From a virus, in the IMG/VR virus record IMGVR_UViG_3300022074_000059, positions 1 through 53,380 of that record: a DNA stretch of 53,380 nucleotides; one strand, written 5' to 3'. Both the position numbers and the translations under genes were made by a program. Below the pieces are notes generated by a model. That model made no database searches. It had not been told where the DNA came from and was given only the letters and a program-made list of their open reading frames with translations. Shown piece by piece: positions 25,781-32,298 of the stretch (within the stretch, counting starts at the first letter, position 1; every line of letters starts with the position of its first letter).

Positions 25781-26288
25781 TTCGTTAAATATAAAAACCC
25801 TGACAACAGCTTGGGATGCACAATTTTTATTAAGATATCATACGGTTGCAATGCAATCGGAAAGGCAAACCGTGGGAGCGCATTCATACGCAGTAAGTGT
25901 TTTAATAGACCAATTATGGCCTGACAGCACTAAACAATTAATTATGGCGGCACTGTATCATGATGTGCCAGAAATAATTTTAGGTGATATTCCTGCTACG
26001 GCTAAGTGGAATTATCCTGAAGTACAACAAGCCTTTGAAAAAGCTGAGAAAAAAGTGTTTGATGACCTTGGGTTAATATTTGTACTCAGCCCAGAAGAAA
26101 AAATACGATTGAAAATGGCTGATATGTTAGAGCTCGTTTTATACACACACCGTCATTCTCAAGGTAGCGACCAAATGAAATTGATTATGCACTCTGGTAT
26201 AAGTTACCTACATCAAAAATTCTCTTCTGAGCCAGATTTTGAGCCAGTAAAGGCAGTGTTAGCTCATTACAATTTAGGGGTAAGTTGA
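25773..26288 (+). CDS. YfbR-type HD-domain 5'-deoxynucleotidase
   Basis: The 171-residue protein carries the YfbR pattern: TVGAHSYAV with His37, LYHDVPE with His63-Asp64, GDIPATAKW (71-79) and KMADMLE with Asp117. These supply the HD metal ligands. YfbR removes phosphate from deoxynucleoside monophosphates. In this phage it may drain an unmodified dNMP such as dTMP or dCMP to favour a modified base, or help salvage. It overlaps the fusion gene by eight bases and the next gene by ATGA. Confidence 0.82.
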   Translation: MSNSLNIKTLTTAWDAQFLLRYHTVAMQSERQTVGAHSYAVSVLIDQLWPDSTKQLIMAALYHDVPEIILGDIPATAKWNYPEVQQAFEKAEKKVFDDLGLIFVLSPEEKIRLKMADMLELVLYTHRHSQGSDQMKLIMHSGISYLHQKFSSEPDFEPVKAVLAHYNLGVS

Positions 26289-26593
26289 TGAATTGTATTA
26301 AATGTGGTGCAAAAAGCAAAGTTTATGAAAGCAGAACTCATCCTTCGGCATTTGGAGAAACTATGATGCGTAGAAGGGAATGCACTAAATGCAAAACCCG
26401 ATACAAAACAATAGAAATCATTATGCCTGAACAATCAAAACCAGTAGCCGTGCCTAAACCTGAAAAGAAACGCAGAAAAAAGGTAAGGAAACGTAAACCG
26501 ATGCCTCTTCATCAAATTGAACCAGATTTTGATAATATGACAGATGAAGAAATCGAAGCATGGATTACTAGAGGAAAAAACTATTATGTCTAA
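26285..26593 (+). CDS. NrdR-like zinc-ribbon protein
   Basis: The 102-residue protein begins with a zinc ribbon: CIKC (Cys4, Cys7) and CTKC (about 33-36), with RRRECTKCKTRYKTIE closely resembling the N-terminal ribbon of NrdR, the repressor of ribonucleotide reductase genes. The ATP-cone of NrdR is absent. Instead a very basic stretch KKRRKKVRKRK (about 61-71) and an acidic tail follow. It could bind DNA or RNA and influence host nucleotide metabolism. It is coupled to the nucleotidase gene by ATGA. Confidence 0.65.
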   Translation: MMNCIKCGAKSKVYESRTHPSAFGETMMRRRECTKCKTRYKTIEIIMPEQSKPVAVPKPEKKRRKKVRKRKPMPLHQIEPDFDNMTDEEIEAWITRGKNYYV

Positions 26594-26648
26594 TTTGCTC
26601 TTAGTTTGTACCTATTTTATCTTAGGGCATAAGTTTTGCAGTGTTTAA
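26586..26648 (+). CDS. Possible 20-residue hydrophobic micropeptide
   Basis: An ATG at 26586 follows AGAGGAAAAAAC and overlaps the NrdR-like gene's end. It encodes MSNLLLVCTYFILGHKFCSV, which is hydrophobic through residue 13. Start context and placement are reasonable, but length gives little statistical support. Confidence 0.3.
   Translation: MSNLLLVCTYFILGHKFCSV
26606..26634 (+). promoter_or_regulatory. Weak candidate promoter
   Basis: TTGTAC (26606-26611), 17 bases, ATAAGT (26629-26634), placed before the gene at 26688. The boxes are only fair. Confidence 0.3.
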
Positions 26649-26687
26649 GGCGTTATATGTATGTAACACCTTAACCTAATGGAGTGT

Positions 26688-26870
26688 ATGATGGAAGAAG
26701 CAGTATGTTGTGAAGTAAGTGTATCTTTATTTAACCCAGTAGAGTTTAAAGATACTTTTATTGTAGAAACTTCAGATAGATATGAAGCTATGAAGTATGT
26801 TTTAGGGAGTTATTCTCAAGAAACACTTTCTTATTTAACTGATGTAAAAACCAAACTTATCATTGAGTAA
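26688..26870 (+). CDS. Unknown small protein
   Basis: GGAG at 26681-26684 lies close to tandem ATG codons at 26688 and 26691; 26691 gives the better spacing, so the first residue is uncertain. The roughly 60-residue acidic protein contains YEAMKYVLGSYSQETLSYL and a Cys pair near the start. No family recognised. It sits alone between two promoter-like stretches. Confidence 0.5.
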   Translation: MMEEAVCCEVSVSLFNPVEFKDTFIVETSDRYEAMKYVLGSYSQETLSYLTDVKTKLIIE

Positions 26871-26933
26871 GTAAGAACAGTCTTCTACAATTAGCTATTG
26901 TATATTAGGGTATTCTGCAGAAAGGGAGTGCTT

Positions 26934-27446
26934 ATGAATATCTTTATAGTTAATTGGGATCACACTATTTGTGCTCAATGGCATTGCAACAAACACGTTG
27001 TTAAGATGCCACTTGAGACTACCCAAATGCTCAGCACTGTCCACCACAGGTACAGTAATGATGGACCATTTTTACCTGTTCATCAAAAACACCCCTGTAC
27101 TTTGTGGGCAGGGCAAACGATTGAGAATTACCGTTGGCTTTGGCGGTTAGGTATCGCATTATGTAAAGAGTATACTTATCGCTATGAAAAAACCCATGCT
27201 TGTGAAAGAATTCTTGCAATGCTTCGTTGTCCTCCTGTAGAATTACAAGCGAGGGGGTTTACAAAACCCGCTCAAGCAATGCCCGATGAATATAAACATT
27301 CTGATACCCTCATGGCATACCAGAATTATTACATAGGAGAGAAAGCGAGGTTAGGTGTATGGCACAAAAGGCCAGTTCCCCCCTTCATGGAGGAGATAAT
27401 GTTATCCCGTTCATCCGACGAGAAAAACAATCAGACCCCATCATAG
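26934..27446 (+). CDS. Conserved phage protein of the HVVKM type, function uncertain
   Basis: The ATG at 26934 follows CAGAAAGGGAG; upstream in-frame codons lack such a site. The 170-residue protein has CNKHVVKMPLETTQML near residue 20, KHPCTLW, ENYRWLWRLGIALCKEYTYRYEKTH and a terminal YYIGEKARLGVWHKRPVP. I know this combination from many T4-like and cyanophage genomes, where it is a conserved hypothetical sometimes labelled a pyrimidine-dimer glycosylase. I cannot confirm that activity; conserved His, Lys and Cys residues would allow a catalytic role. Confidence 0.65.
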   Translation: MNIFIVNWDHTICAQWHCNKHVVKMPLETTQMLSTVHHRYSNDGPFLPVHQKHPCTLWAGQTIENYRWLWRLGIALCKEYTYRYEKTHACERILAMLRCPPVELQARGFTKPAQAMPDEYKHSDTLMAYQNYYIGEKARLGVWHKRPVPPFMEEIMLSRSSDEKNNQTPS

Positions 27447-27610
27447 AGGAGAAAAATTTTATCGTGACAGAACATGAAGTAGAGATTTTGCTTTGCTCGC
27501 TCTGTGGATCGGGGTCATTTCATCTAATCTCAGGTATGGGAGGACAGATAGGATGCAAAGAGTGTGGATACCTCGTGGGAGCTAAATGGACTTCTAATAT
27601 GGAAGAATAA
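27359..27610 (+). CDS. Small zinc-ribbon protein
   Basis: The 83-residue frame overlaps the end of the preceding gene by 88 bases. It contains CSLC (about 46-49) and CKEC (about 66-69), spaced like a treble-clef or ribbon zinc site. The ribosome site is weak, so the start is uncertain. It is one of several small CxxC proteins in this accessory block. Confidence 0.5.
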   Translation: MAQKASSPLHGGDNVIPFIRREKQSDPIIEEKNFIVTEHEVEILLCSLCGSGSFHLISGMGGQIGCKECGYLVGAKWTSNMEE

Positions 27611-27631
27611 ACAAGATATTATAGGTATGGT

Positions 27632-27660
27632 CTATCAATAAGTCCACACCTATATTAATA
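27632..27660 (+). promoter_or_regulatory. Candidate promoter of the recurrent type
   Basis: CTATCA (27632-27637), 17 bases, TTAATA (27655-27660). The leader continues with ACAACGCTCGTAGAAAGGAG (27672-27691), a motif shared with other leaders here. Confidence 0.4.
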
Positions 27661-27697
27661 AATGTAGTTAAACAACGCTCGTAGAAAGGAGCATGAT

Positions 27698-28078
27698 ATG
27701 CAAACTATTGATTTATCTGGGTTTACTGGTACTACTGATAAGTATGTCCATAGCCTACCAATGACCCCCGACCTGTTACTTACGGAGGGAGTTAAATACT
27801 TTGCCGAAGAAGCTGGAGCCTACTGGTTTATGGATATTGTGGCTACTGAGTTTGTTCCTAAACTCAGTGACGAAGATTATATTATCTTTATCCAAGTAAC
27901 TGTTGATAGCGATAATGGTGCTGTTATTATAGGTAGCGATGGTGATAAGGGTGATGGTCCTGTAATACTGCATACTCGCACTATTGAGTATACTGACCTG
28001 CCCACTAACTCTACTTTCAATTTCATATTGACGGTAGATTACCAAGGTACTACGTTGCTATTACCGAGTGAGTACTAA
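27698..28078 (+). CDS. DUF6876-like protein
   Basis: The 126-residue protein has LSGFTGTTDKYVHSL at the start and LLTEGVKYFAEEAGAYWFMDIVAT (about 27-50), a pattern I recall from DUF6876 proteins found in phages and mobile DNA. The function of that family is unknown. A strong AGAAAGGAG site with the shared leader motif precedes it, so it is probably well expressed. Confidence 0.6.
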   Translation: MQTIDLSGFTGTTDKYVHSLPMTPDLLLTEGVKYFAEEAGAYWFMDIVATEFVPKLSDEDYIIFIQVTVDSDNGAVIIGSDGDKGDGPVILHTRTIEYTDLPTNSTFNFILTVDYQGTTLLLPSEY

Positions 28079-28079
28079 A

Positions 28080-28292
28080 ATGGTTATCGGTGGTTACTCC
28101 ATGGAAGATAAGCAGTTTAACGGTGAGCGTTGTATCACCGTTAAACAGCATGAGTCTGGGTGGTCTTTCTTTTTGCAAGGTGAGACCGCACAGGATTTTT
28201 GCCGTGAATGGGAAATCTTTAAGTTGACTACTTGTGGTCTTAGCTTTGAAGATTTCTTATACGAAAACGACTATAACCTTTGGCTCCAGTAG
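28080..28292 (+). CDS. Unknown small protein
   Basis: The frame allows a GTG at 28068, ATG at 28080 or ATG at 28101; none has a clear ribosome site, and I chose 28080, one base after the upstream stop. The 70-residue product is aromatic-rich, with SGWSFFLQGETAQDFCREWEIF in the middle. No family recognised. It is part of a run of six closely spaced small genes. Confidence 0.5.
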   Translation: MVIGGYSMEDKQFNGERCITVKQHESGWSFFLQGETAQDFCREWEIFKLTTCGLSFEDFLYENDYNLWLQ

Positions 28293-28302
28293 GAGGTACG
28301 AT

Positions 28303-28569
28303 ATGTACTCAGCACAAGTTTATTATAACTCGCGTGAGGGGCATTCCCTCACACCTATGTATCCTAGAATAGGATTGTTAGAAACTTATCTACATTATAC
28401 TGGTTTAGTTGATAATGTTGATGATGTTAAAGAAATTGTAATCTTAAAAGGTGGGCGTCGCAAGATGCCCACTATCCACGGTTATTATGACTGGGTTAAA
28501 GGTAAACTCAAATTAGATAAGAGTAAGCCAGTTATGATCCACAATATTTTGTATGGACTAGGGGATTAA
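28303..28569 (+). CDS. Unknown small protein
   Basis: TAGGAGG precedes the ATG at 28303, which outranks the upstream in-frame start. The 88-residue product is basic toward its C-terminus and contains EIVILKGGRRKMPTIHGYYDW. No motif assigns a function. The 10-base gap to the gene before it implies co-transcription. Confidence 0.55.
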   Translation: MYSAQVYYNSREGHSLTPMYPRIGLLETYLHYTGLVDNVDDVKEIVILKGGRRKMPTIHGYYDWVKGKLKLDKSKPVMIHNILYGLGD

Positions 28570-28572
28570 AAT

Positions 28573-28764
28573 ATGGTTGAGTGGGTAGATCCAAGATTGA
28601 ATCTTCAAACCGTTGTACCCTATAAGGTGCAAGAAGATGGTTTTATCTATGGTGAGTTTCATCGGTTAAAGTACGCAATCGTTTTTGCCAAAGCTCTGCA
28701 AAAAGAGTTAGGTACTGATGTGAGTATACATGGACCAAATGGATGGGAGGAGTACGATGGGTAA
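28573..28764 (+). CDS. Unknown small protein
   Basis: The 63-residue protein starts three bases after the previous stop, without a good ribosome site, and so probably depends on coupling. It looks like a small alpha/beta unit with FHRLKYAIVFAKALQKELG forming a helix. No family recognised. Confidence 0.45.
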   Translation: MVEWVDPRLNLQTVVPYKVQEDGFIYGEFHRLKYAIVFAKALQKELGTDVSIHGPNGWEEYDG

Positions 28765-28978
28765 AGTAAAAGAGCTTTGGATGAACGAGCTTGAAAAGTT
28801 GCAAGATGATTACTGCGAGGCTAACATTACTGAAGAAAAGTTTAGACGCAGTATGGCTAGCCTTGGAGTAGATTGTATAGATATTGATTGCTATATAATT
28901 GAAGCGCAACCATTGAGGGCGGTTAATCAAGCATTTAAACCGTTTTTTGATATAAATGGCAAATCTAAAGTGCAATAA
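28757..28978 (+). CDS. Unknown small protein
   Basis: GGGAGGAG precedes the ATG at 28757, within the end of the previous gene. The 73-residue product has a charged N-terminal helix (KELWMNELEKLQDDY) and a LGVDCIDIDCYI segment. It overlaps the following zinc-ribbon frame by 23 bases. Confidence 0.55.
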   Translation: MGKVKELWMNELEKLQDDYCEANITEEKFRRSMASLGVDCIDIDCYIIEAQPLRAVNQAFKPFFDINGKSKVQ

Positions 28979-29147
28979 ATGTGAGCGCAAAGCAGAGGTA
29001 GAAACAAAATCTTCTCTGCTTTGTACCTCTTGTTGGTATAAAGATTATGTAACGCTCTCTAGAAAGGAGACGCAGAATTATGGAATTAGACCTCTTAACC
29101 GTGATTATGACAGTAATCAGCGTTCTAGCTCTTTTGTGAGGAATTAA
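28956..29147 (+). CDS. Small zinc-ribbon protein
   Basis: The 63-residue frame starts at an ATG inside the previous gene. It encodes CNKC (6-9) and CTSC (23-26), a compact ribbon, then a basic tail. Its final part overlaps, in another frame, a strong AGAAAGGAG site and a hydrophobic micropeptide, so the C-terminal half may be less constrained. It ends TAATG into the next gene. Confidence 0.5.
   Translation: MANLKCNKCERKAEVETKSSLLCTSCWYKDYVTLSRKETQNYGIRPLNRDYDSNQRSSSFVRN
29080..29139 (+). CDS. Possible 19-residue membrane micropeptide
   Basis: AACGCTCTCTAGAAAGGAG, the window's standard leader end, is followed at 29080 by an ATG encoding MELDLLTVIMTVISVLALL. The peptide could span a membrane. 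The leader would be hard to explain otherwise, because the next gene at 29147 has its own GAGGAA site. It overlaps the zinc-ribbon frame out of phase. Confidence 0.45.
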   Translation: MELDLLTVIMTVISVLALL

Positions 29148-29401
29148 TGGCTATTGATTATACACAACTGTTTCCTGTTGGGGATGATGTAACTCACCGC
29201 CTTTGCCCTGAATGTGCGGGTGATGGTCGCGTTGAATATGAACGTGCTGTTATAGATTATCAAAACGGTGGTTATCTACAAGGGTATATGGATGATTGCG
29301 AAACTTGTGGGGGTTGTGGCGAAATAGAAATAGATTACGAAAAACATTGTATTGTAGATGAGATAGGTAATCTATATTGGAAGCCAGATGAAAAATTTTG
29401 A
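29147..29401 (+). CDS. DnaJ-type zinc-finger protein
   Basis: The 84-residue protein contains CPECAGDG (20-27) and CETCGGCG (about 51-58), two CxxCxGxG-like repeats as in the Cys-rich domain of DnaJ. There is no J domain. Such isolated domains are common in phages and may bind proteins or nucleic acid. The remainder is acidic. It starts on the preceding stop (TAATG) after GAGGAA. Confidence 0.7.
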   Translation: MAIDYTQLFPVGDDVTHRLCPECAGDGRVEYERAVIDYQNGGYLQGYMDDCETCGGCGEIEIDYEKHCIVDEIGNLYWKPDEKF

Positions 29402-29415
29402 TGACAACAAAAGAC

Positions 29416-29444
29416 TTATCATTATAAGTCAGTTATGGCATATT
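29416..29444 (+). promoter_or_regulatory. Promoter of the recurrent TTATCA type
   Basis: TTATCA (29416-29421), 17 bases, CATATT (29439-29444), with TATTAT overlapping. ACAACAAAAGAC precedes it. A leader of about 65 bases ends AGAAAGGAG before the gene at 29510. Confidence 0.55.
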
Positions 29445-29509
29445 ATACTTAATGGCAAGGGGAGGTCTCTTGTCATATAACAACTGACCACTCAAGAAAG
29501 GAGTAGGTT

Positions 29510-30082
29510 ATGAACGAGAAAGTAGTTCCCGATGATAATATGGTTGATGGTGTTTGTGCTAGTTCTGGGTTGCCTAGTGATAGCGAGGTAGATAATGCAG
29601 TATGTACTGATATTGCCGCCCGTGATGAGTTTGACCCTACTAAGCATGTTCAACATGAACAGATAAAAGCACAAGCTCAGCGTATGAGTGATGTGCGTTC
29701 TAGGTTTGAAAACCTTGGTGCTGATATGCAACATATCATGACTCTGCTTTATGGTTTGCAAGACCGTGTTTCACGGTTTGAACAACTGTTTGATGAAGTA
29801 GGGGCTCCTGTAAAAGGTATGTCTGTGCGTGAGCTAGAACAATTTGAGCCTATGTATTCAGGGCAAGAAAACATGCGAGCCGCTGGTAAAACAGTTGATG
29901 ATCTATACTGCCGCATTATCGACCTTGAAAATGAAGTTGAAAGTGTTCGTGAAGAAAGTATTAGCAGTAATGATTACGACCCTGATGAGTGGGTACGGCA
30001 AAGTGACCTTGCTGATGAAGTAACTAATGCTATCCAAGAGCGTGTTACTTTTAATGCTGAAATTACAGCTGAGGCAAATTAG
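29510..30082 (+). CDS. Acidic coiled-coil protein of unknown function
   Basis: The 190-residue acidic protein has helical heptad-like stretches at about 45-95 (SDVRSRFENLGADMQHIMTL and beyond) and about 128-150 (VDDLYCRIIDLENEVESV). There is no catalytic motif or membrane segment. It has its own promoter and strong ribosome site. An oligomeric scaffold or host-protein inhibitor is conceivable, without direct evidence. Confidence 0.6.
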   Translation: MNEKVVPDDNMVDGVCASSGLPSDSEVDNAVCTDIAARDEFDPTKHVQHEQIKAQAQRMSDVRSRFENLGADMQHIMTLLYGLQDRVSRFEQLFDEVGAPVKGMSVRELEQFEPMYSGQENMRAAGKTVDDLYCRIIDLENEVESVREESISSNDYDPDEWVRQSDLADEVTNAIQERVTFNAEITAEAN

Positions 30083-30084
30083 TC

Positions 30085-30357
30085 GTGGCTACTTACAGTG
30101 ATGTGAGGGGGGCTGTTTCACATCTACTAAAAATTGCCGCAAGAGAATGGGAACTTGAACAAATTCTCGGTAATGTCCCCCCTAAACCTTTTGGAGATGA
30201 CCGTGCTTACGGTCTTCTCGCCTACTCCCTTGCTACCGTCTGTTTCCGCAGTCCTGAAGCAAGGGTAATACTGGAAAGCATGATTGCTAACAAAGCTAGA
30301 GAAATAGCTTTAATGGAAGAAAGGACCAAAAAACATGGCAGATCCAGAGCAGTATAA
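30085..30357 (+). CDS. Unknown small helical protein
   Basis: A GTG start lies two bases after the previous stop. The 90-residue product is mostly helical and becomes basic at the C-terminus (ERTKKHGRSRAV). It overlaps the start of the ribbon-helix-helix gene by 23 bases, suggesting the two are made together. No family recognised. Confidence 0.5.
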   Translation: MATYSDVRGAVSHLLKIAAREWELEQILGNVPPKPFGDDRAYGLLAYSLATVCFRSPEARVILESMIANKAREIALMEERTKKHGRSRAV

Positions 30358-30811
30358 ATCGGTATCACTTGACCTTGATACCTACAATCTACTTAAAGCT
30401 GTGGCAGAGGCTGAGTGTCGTAGTATTGGGTTGCAGATACGATGGATGATTAAAAACGGTATGGTAAATCCAACCAGCCCTAATGTATCGCCATCTGCAC
30501 TTATCCCCGCACACCAGCCGATTCCTTCAATAAAAGCTGTGCAGCGACGTAAAGGTAACAAGAAATTATTTACCTCGGGTGCGACATGTGAGATTTTGTT
30601 GAGGTTGTTCAGTACAAATGCAACACTGACTGCGAGTGATTTCGTAGATACAGATATAGAAGACCCAAGTCATGCTTTATATAATCTGTATAAGCGTGGT
30701 GATGTGCAACGTCTTGGTGAGGGTAAACCTTATCGATATCATATTGCCGTCCAAGGTGTTGCTAAAGCTCGTGAAATTTTACGCAGGAGGGAACGAGAGG
30801 ATGCGGCGTAA
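30335..30811 (+). CDS. Ribbon-helix-helix / winged-helix transcription regulator
   Basis: The 158-residue protein begins with an Arc/MetJ-like ribbon-helix-helix: strand YKSVSLDLDTYNLLKAVA, then a turn and helix with LQIRWMI (about 7-40). After a Pro-rich linker (about 45-70), residues about 80-150 resemble a winged helix (CEILLRLF, LYNLYKRGDVQRLGEGKPYRYHI). It therefore looks like a DNA-binding regulator. It lies immediately before control region B and is a natural candidate to bind the repeats there. No target is proven. Confidence 0.65.
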   Translation: MADPEQYKSVSLDLDTYNLLKAVAEAECRSIGLQIRWMIKNGMVNPTSPNVSPSALIPAHQPIPSIKAVQRRKGNKKLFTSGATCEILLRLFSTNATLTASDFVDTDIEDPSHALYNLYKRGDVQRLGEGKPYRYHIAVQGVAKAREILRRREREDAA

Positions 30812-30890
30812 AAATAGGGCTTTGGGATAAAGTAACACTTATGCTAGAGTTTTAAACGTCAGTTAATGACATATTCCTCCCTTAGACTAA

Positions 30891-30922
30891 ACCCCCAATC
30901 AATACTGGTTGGGGGTCTTTTT
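30891..30922 (+). terminator. Intrinsic terminator after the regulator gene
   Basis: ACCCCCAA (30891-30898) pairs with TTGGGGGT (30909-30916) around a 10-base loop, followed by CTTTTT. This is a standard Rho-independent terminator and would close the early transcript. Confidence 0.8.
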
Positions 30923-30993
30923 ACCACTAAACACTATTCATGACCTAAAAAAGAGGCCGCTCAGACGCCGCTCGATGCCCTCAAAGCACATGG

Positions 30994-31015
30994 GTAGGGG
31001 GTAAGTAGGGGGTAA
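30994..31015 (+). repeat. Tandem 11-base repeat GTAGGGGGTAA
   Basis: Two perfect adjacent copies lie at 30994-31004 and 31005-31015, just upstream of the left inverted-repeat arm of copy B. The G runs are unusual for this genome. They could be iteron-like binding sites. No equivalent is seen in control region A. Confidence 0.6.
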
Positions 31016-31045
31016 ATTTTGACCAATAAACATGGTTTCTGAGCC

Positions 31046-31271
31046 ACTTTGCTATATAGGACCAAAAGACGGATGCAGTAAAATCTGTTTTTTAAGGTTG
31101 GATAATATACAATATCTGACTATACACATATCTTCAATGAGTTAGCACATGAATTACGAAGATTGATCCAATATCTTGTTCAATAGACAGTAACTTTCTC
31201 TGTCCGCGCGGTTTTGATTAGAAGGAAAATTTAATTTTATGTTTTTCGTTTTTGGTCCTATTATACAAAGT
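31046..31271. repeat. Paired inverted repeat with central GC motif, copy B
   Basis: Left arm ACTTTGCTATATAGGACC starts at 31046. The right arm ends at 31271 as GGTCCTATTATACAAAGT, complementary at 14 of these 18 positions, with the mismatches clustered at four central bases; flanking A and T runs extend the pairing to about 18 of 23. Between them AACTTTCTCTGTCCGCGCG (31192-31210) differs from copy A by one base. The distance from that motif to the right arm is 57 bases here and 56 in copy A; the left spacing differs (154 against 88). Confidence 0.7.
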
Positions 31272-31301
31272 GTCCCATGTTAGAAGAGGAGAACATGCAA
31301 A

Positions 31302-31838
31302 ATGGCTCTAGCCAAAGCTACTCACAAACCCACGATTGAAGTCGTCGCAAATCCTAGAAAAGAAAAACAGATCACGCCCAAGCAAGAAGAATTTGCACGA
31401 TTATATGTTTGCGAGGATATTTCACAAACAGAGGCCGCTGTCCGTGCTGGGTTTAGTGTGAAGTCAGCCCATGCTATTGCCTCACAATTACTCAACGGTG
31501 TGCGATACCCCCATGTGGTTGCAAGAATCCGTGAGTTAAAACAAGAGTTGTCTAAAAAATACGAGGTCAGTTTTGAAGGTCACGTCAAAAAACTTGCTGA
31601 GATCCGCGATGCCGCGATGACTGGAGGAAATTTTGCCGCCGCCGTCGCTGCCGAAAAATCACGAGGCCAAGCCGCAGGGATCTATATTGATCGTAAAGAA
31701 ATCCTGCATGGTAAAATTGACCAAATGAGTCGCGATGAAGTAATGCGTGAAATCAAACGAATTCAAGAAGAGTTCCCAGCTCTCGCGGTAGTTGCTGAGG
31801 GAAATATGATGATAGAGCATGATGAGGGTGATAAGTAA
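31302..31838 (+). CDS. terS: Terminase small subunit
   Basis: The 178-residue protein contains ITPKQEEFARLYVCEDISQTEAAVRAGFS (split over about 24-52), the Terminase_2 helix-turn-helix that binds the packaging site, followed by SAHAIASQLLNG and a helical oligomerisation region (about 75-150). GAGGAG lies upstream. It should recognise phage DNA and present it to the large subunit, which is encoded 3.7 kb downstream after an accessory island instead of adjacent. Control region B lies directly upstream. Confidence 0.85.
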   Translation: MALAKATHKPTIEVVANPRKEKQITPKQEEFARLYVCEDISQTEAAVRAGFSVKSAHAIASQLLNGVRYPHVVARIRELKQELSKKYEVSFEGHVKKLAEIRDAAMTGGNFAAAVAAEKSRGQAAGIYIDRKEILHGKIDQMSRDEVMREIKRIQEEFPALAVVAEGNMMIEHDEGDK

Positions 31839-31842
31839 AGAG

Positions 31843-31871
31843 TTATCATAAAAACTCAAATATGCCATAAT
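31843..31871 (+). promoter_or_regulatory. Promoter of the recurrent TTATCA type
   Basis: TTATCA (31843-31848), 17 bases, CATAAT (31866-31871), a good -10 box. It starts directly after the terS stop and drives the gene at 31932 through a leader ending CTCTAGAAAGGAG. Confidence 0.6.
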
Positions 31872-31931
31872 AAGTATGGTAGTAAATGAGCTACCTCTAT
31901 ATGTCAAACCACTCTAGAAAGGAGCGATGAC

Positions 31932-32204
31932 ATGAACTACTTTAAACAAACTAGCGACGCCGTATTAGACGGTTGGGTTGACTACCACGCAATACAGCCG
32001 ACACACCTTGAGGTAGGTGATGACAAAGTATTGTGTTGCCTTGATGATTTGAGGGCAATAAGCATAGTTGGTTTTGAGCATGAGACGCACGTCACTATTA
32101 CTAACACTAATGCGTTAGACGGTTGTGTCACTTGTGAACACTCAACAATAGTTGCTGAGGAGCCGCACTTATTTACACTCAAGCAGTGGCTCAAACAGTA
32201 TTAA
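31932..32204 (+). CDS. Unknown small protein
   Basis: The 90-residue acidic protein has its own promoter and AGAAAGGAG site. It contains several Cys and His residues (CC near 34-35 and a CVTCEH run near 65-70) that might bind metal, but no standard finger. It looks like a small beta-rich fold. No family recognised. Confidence 0.55.
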   Translation: MNYFKQTSDAVLDGWVDYHAIQPTHLEVGDDKVLCCLDDLRAISIVGFEHETHVTITNTNALDGCVTCEHSTIVAEEPHLFTLKQWLKQY

Positions 32205-32235
32205 ATAAACCCGACAGCAAACGAAAACAAAAGAC

Positions 32236-32264
32236 TTATCGTTTGCTGTCAGCCCTGCTACTTT
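32236..32264 (+). promoter_or_regulatory. Promoter of the recurrent type
   Basis: TTATCG (32236-32241), 17 bases, TACTTT (32259-32264), with TATAAT overlapping at 32264-32269. The block CTGCTACTTTATAATTA is nearly identical in the next cassette at 32885, showing the two were copied or constrained. Confidence 0.6.
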
Positions 32265-32298
32265 ATAATTATAGCAATACTCACAGAAAGGAGCCGCT

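Larger units (their letters stand above)
30812..31301. promoter_or_regulatory. Control region B (490 bases without a confident gene)
   Basis: From left to right it holds an intrinsic terminator, a GC-rich stretch, a tandem G-rich repeat, then the second copy of the paired inverted repeat with the central CTGTCCGCGCG motif. The terminase small subunit gene follows after GAGGAG. I see no convincing small gene inside. The layout mirrors control region A. Confidence 0.7.
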
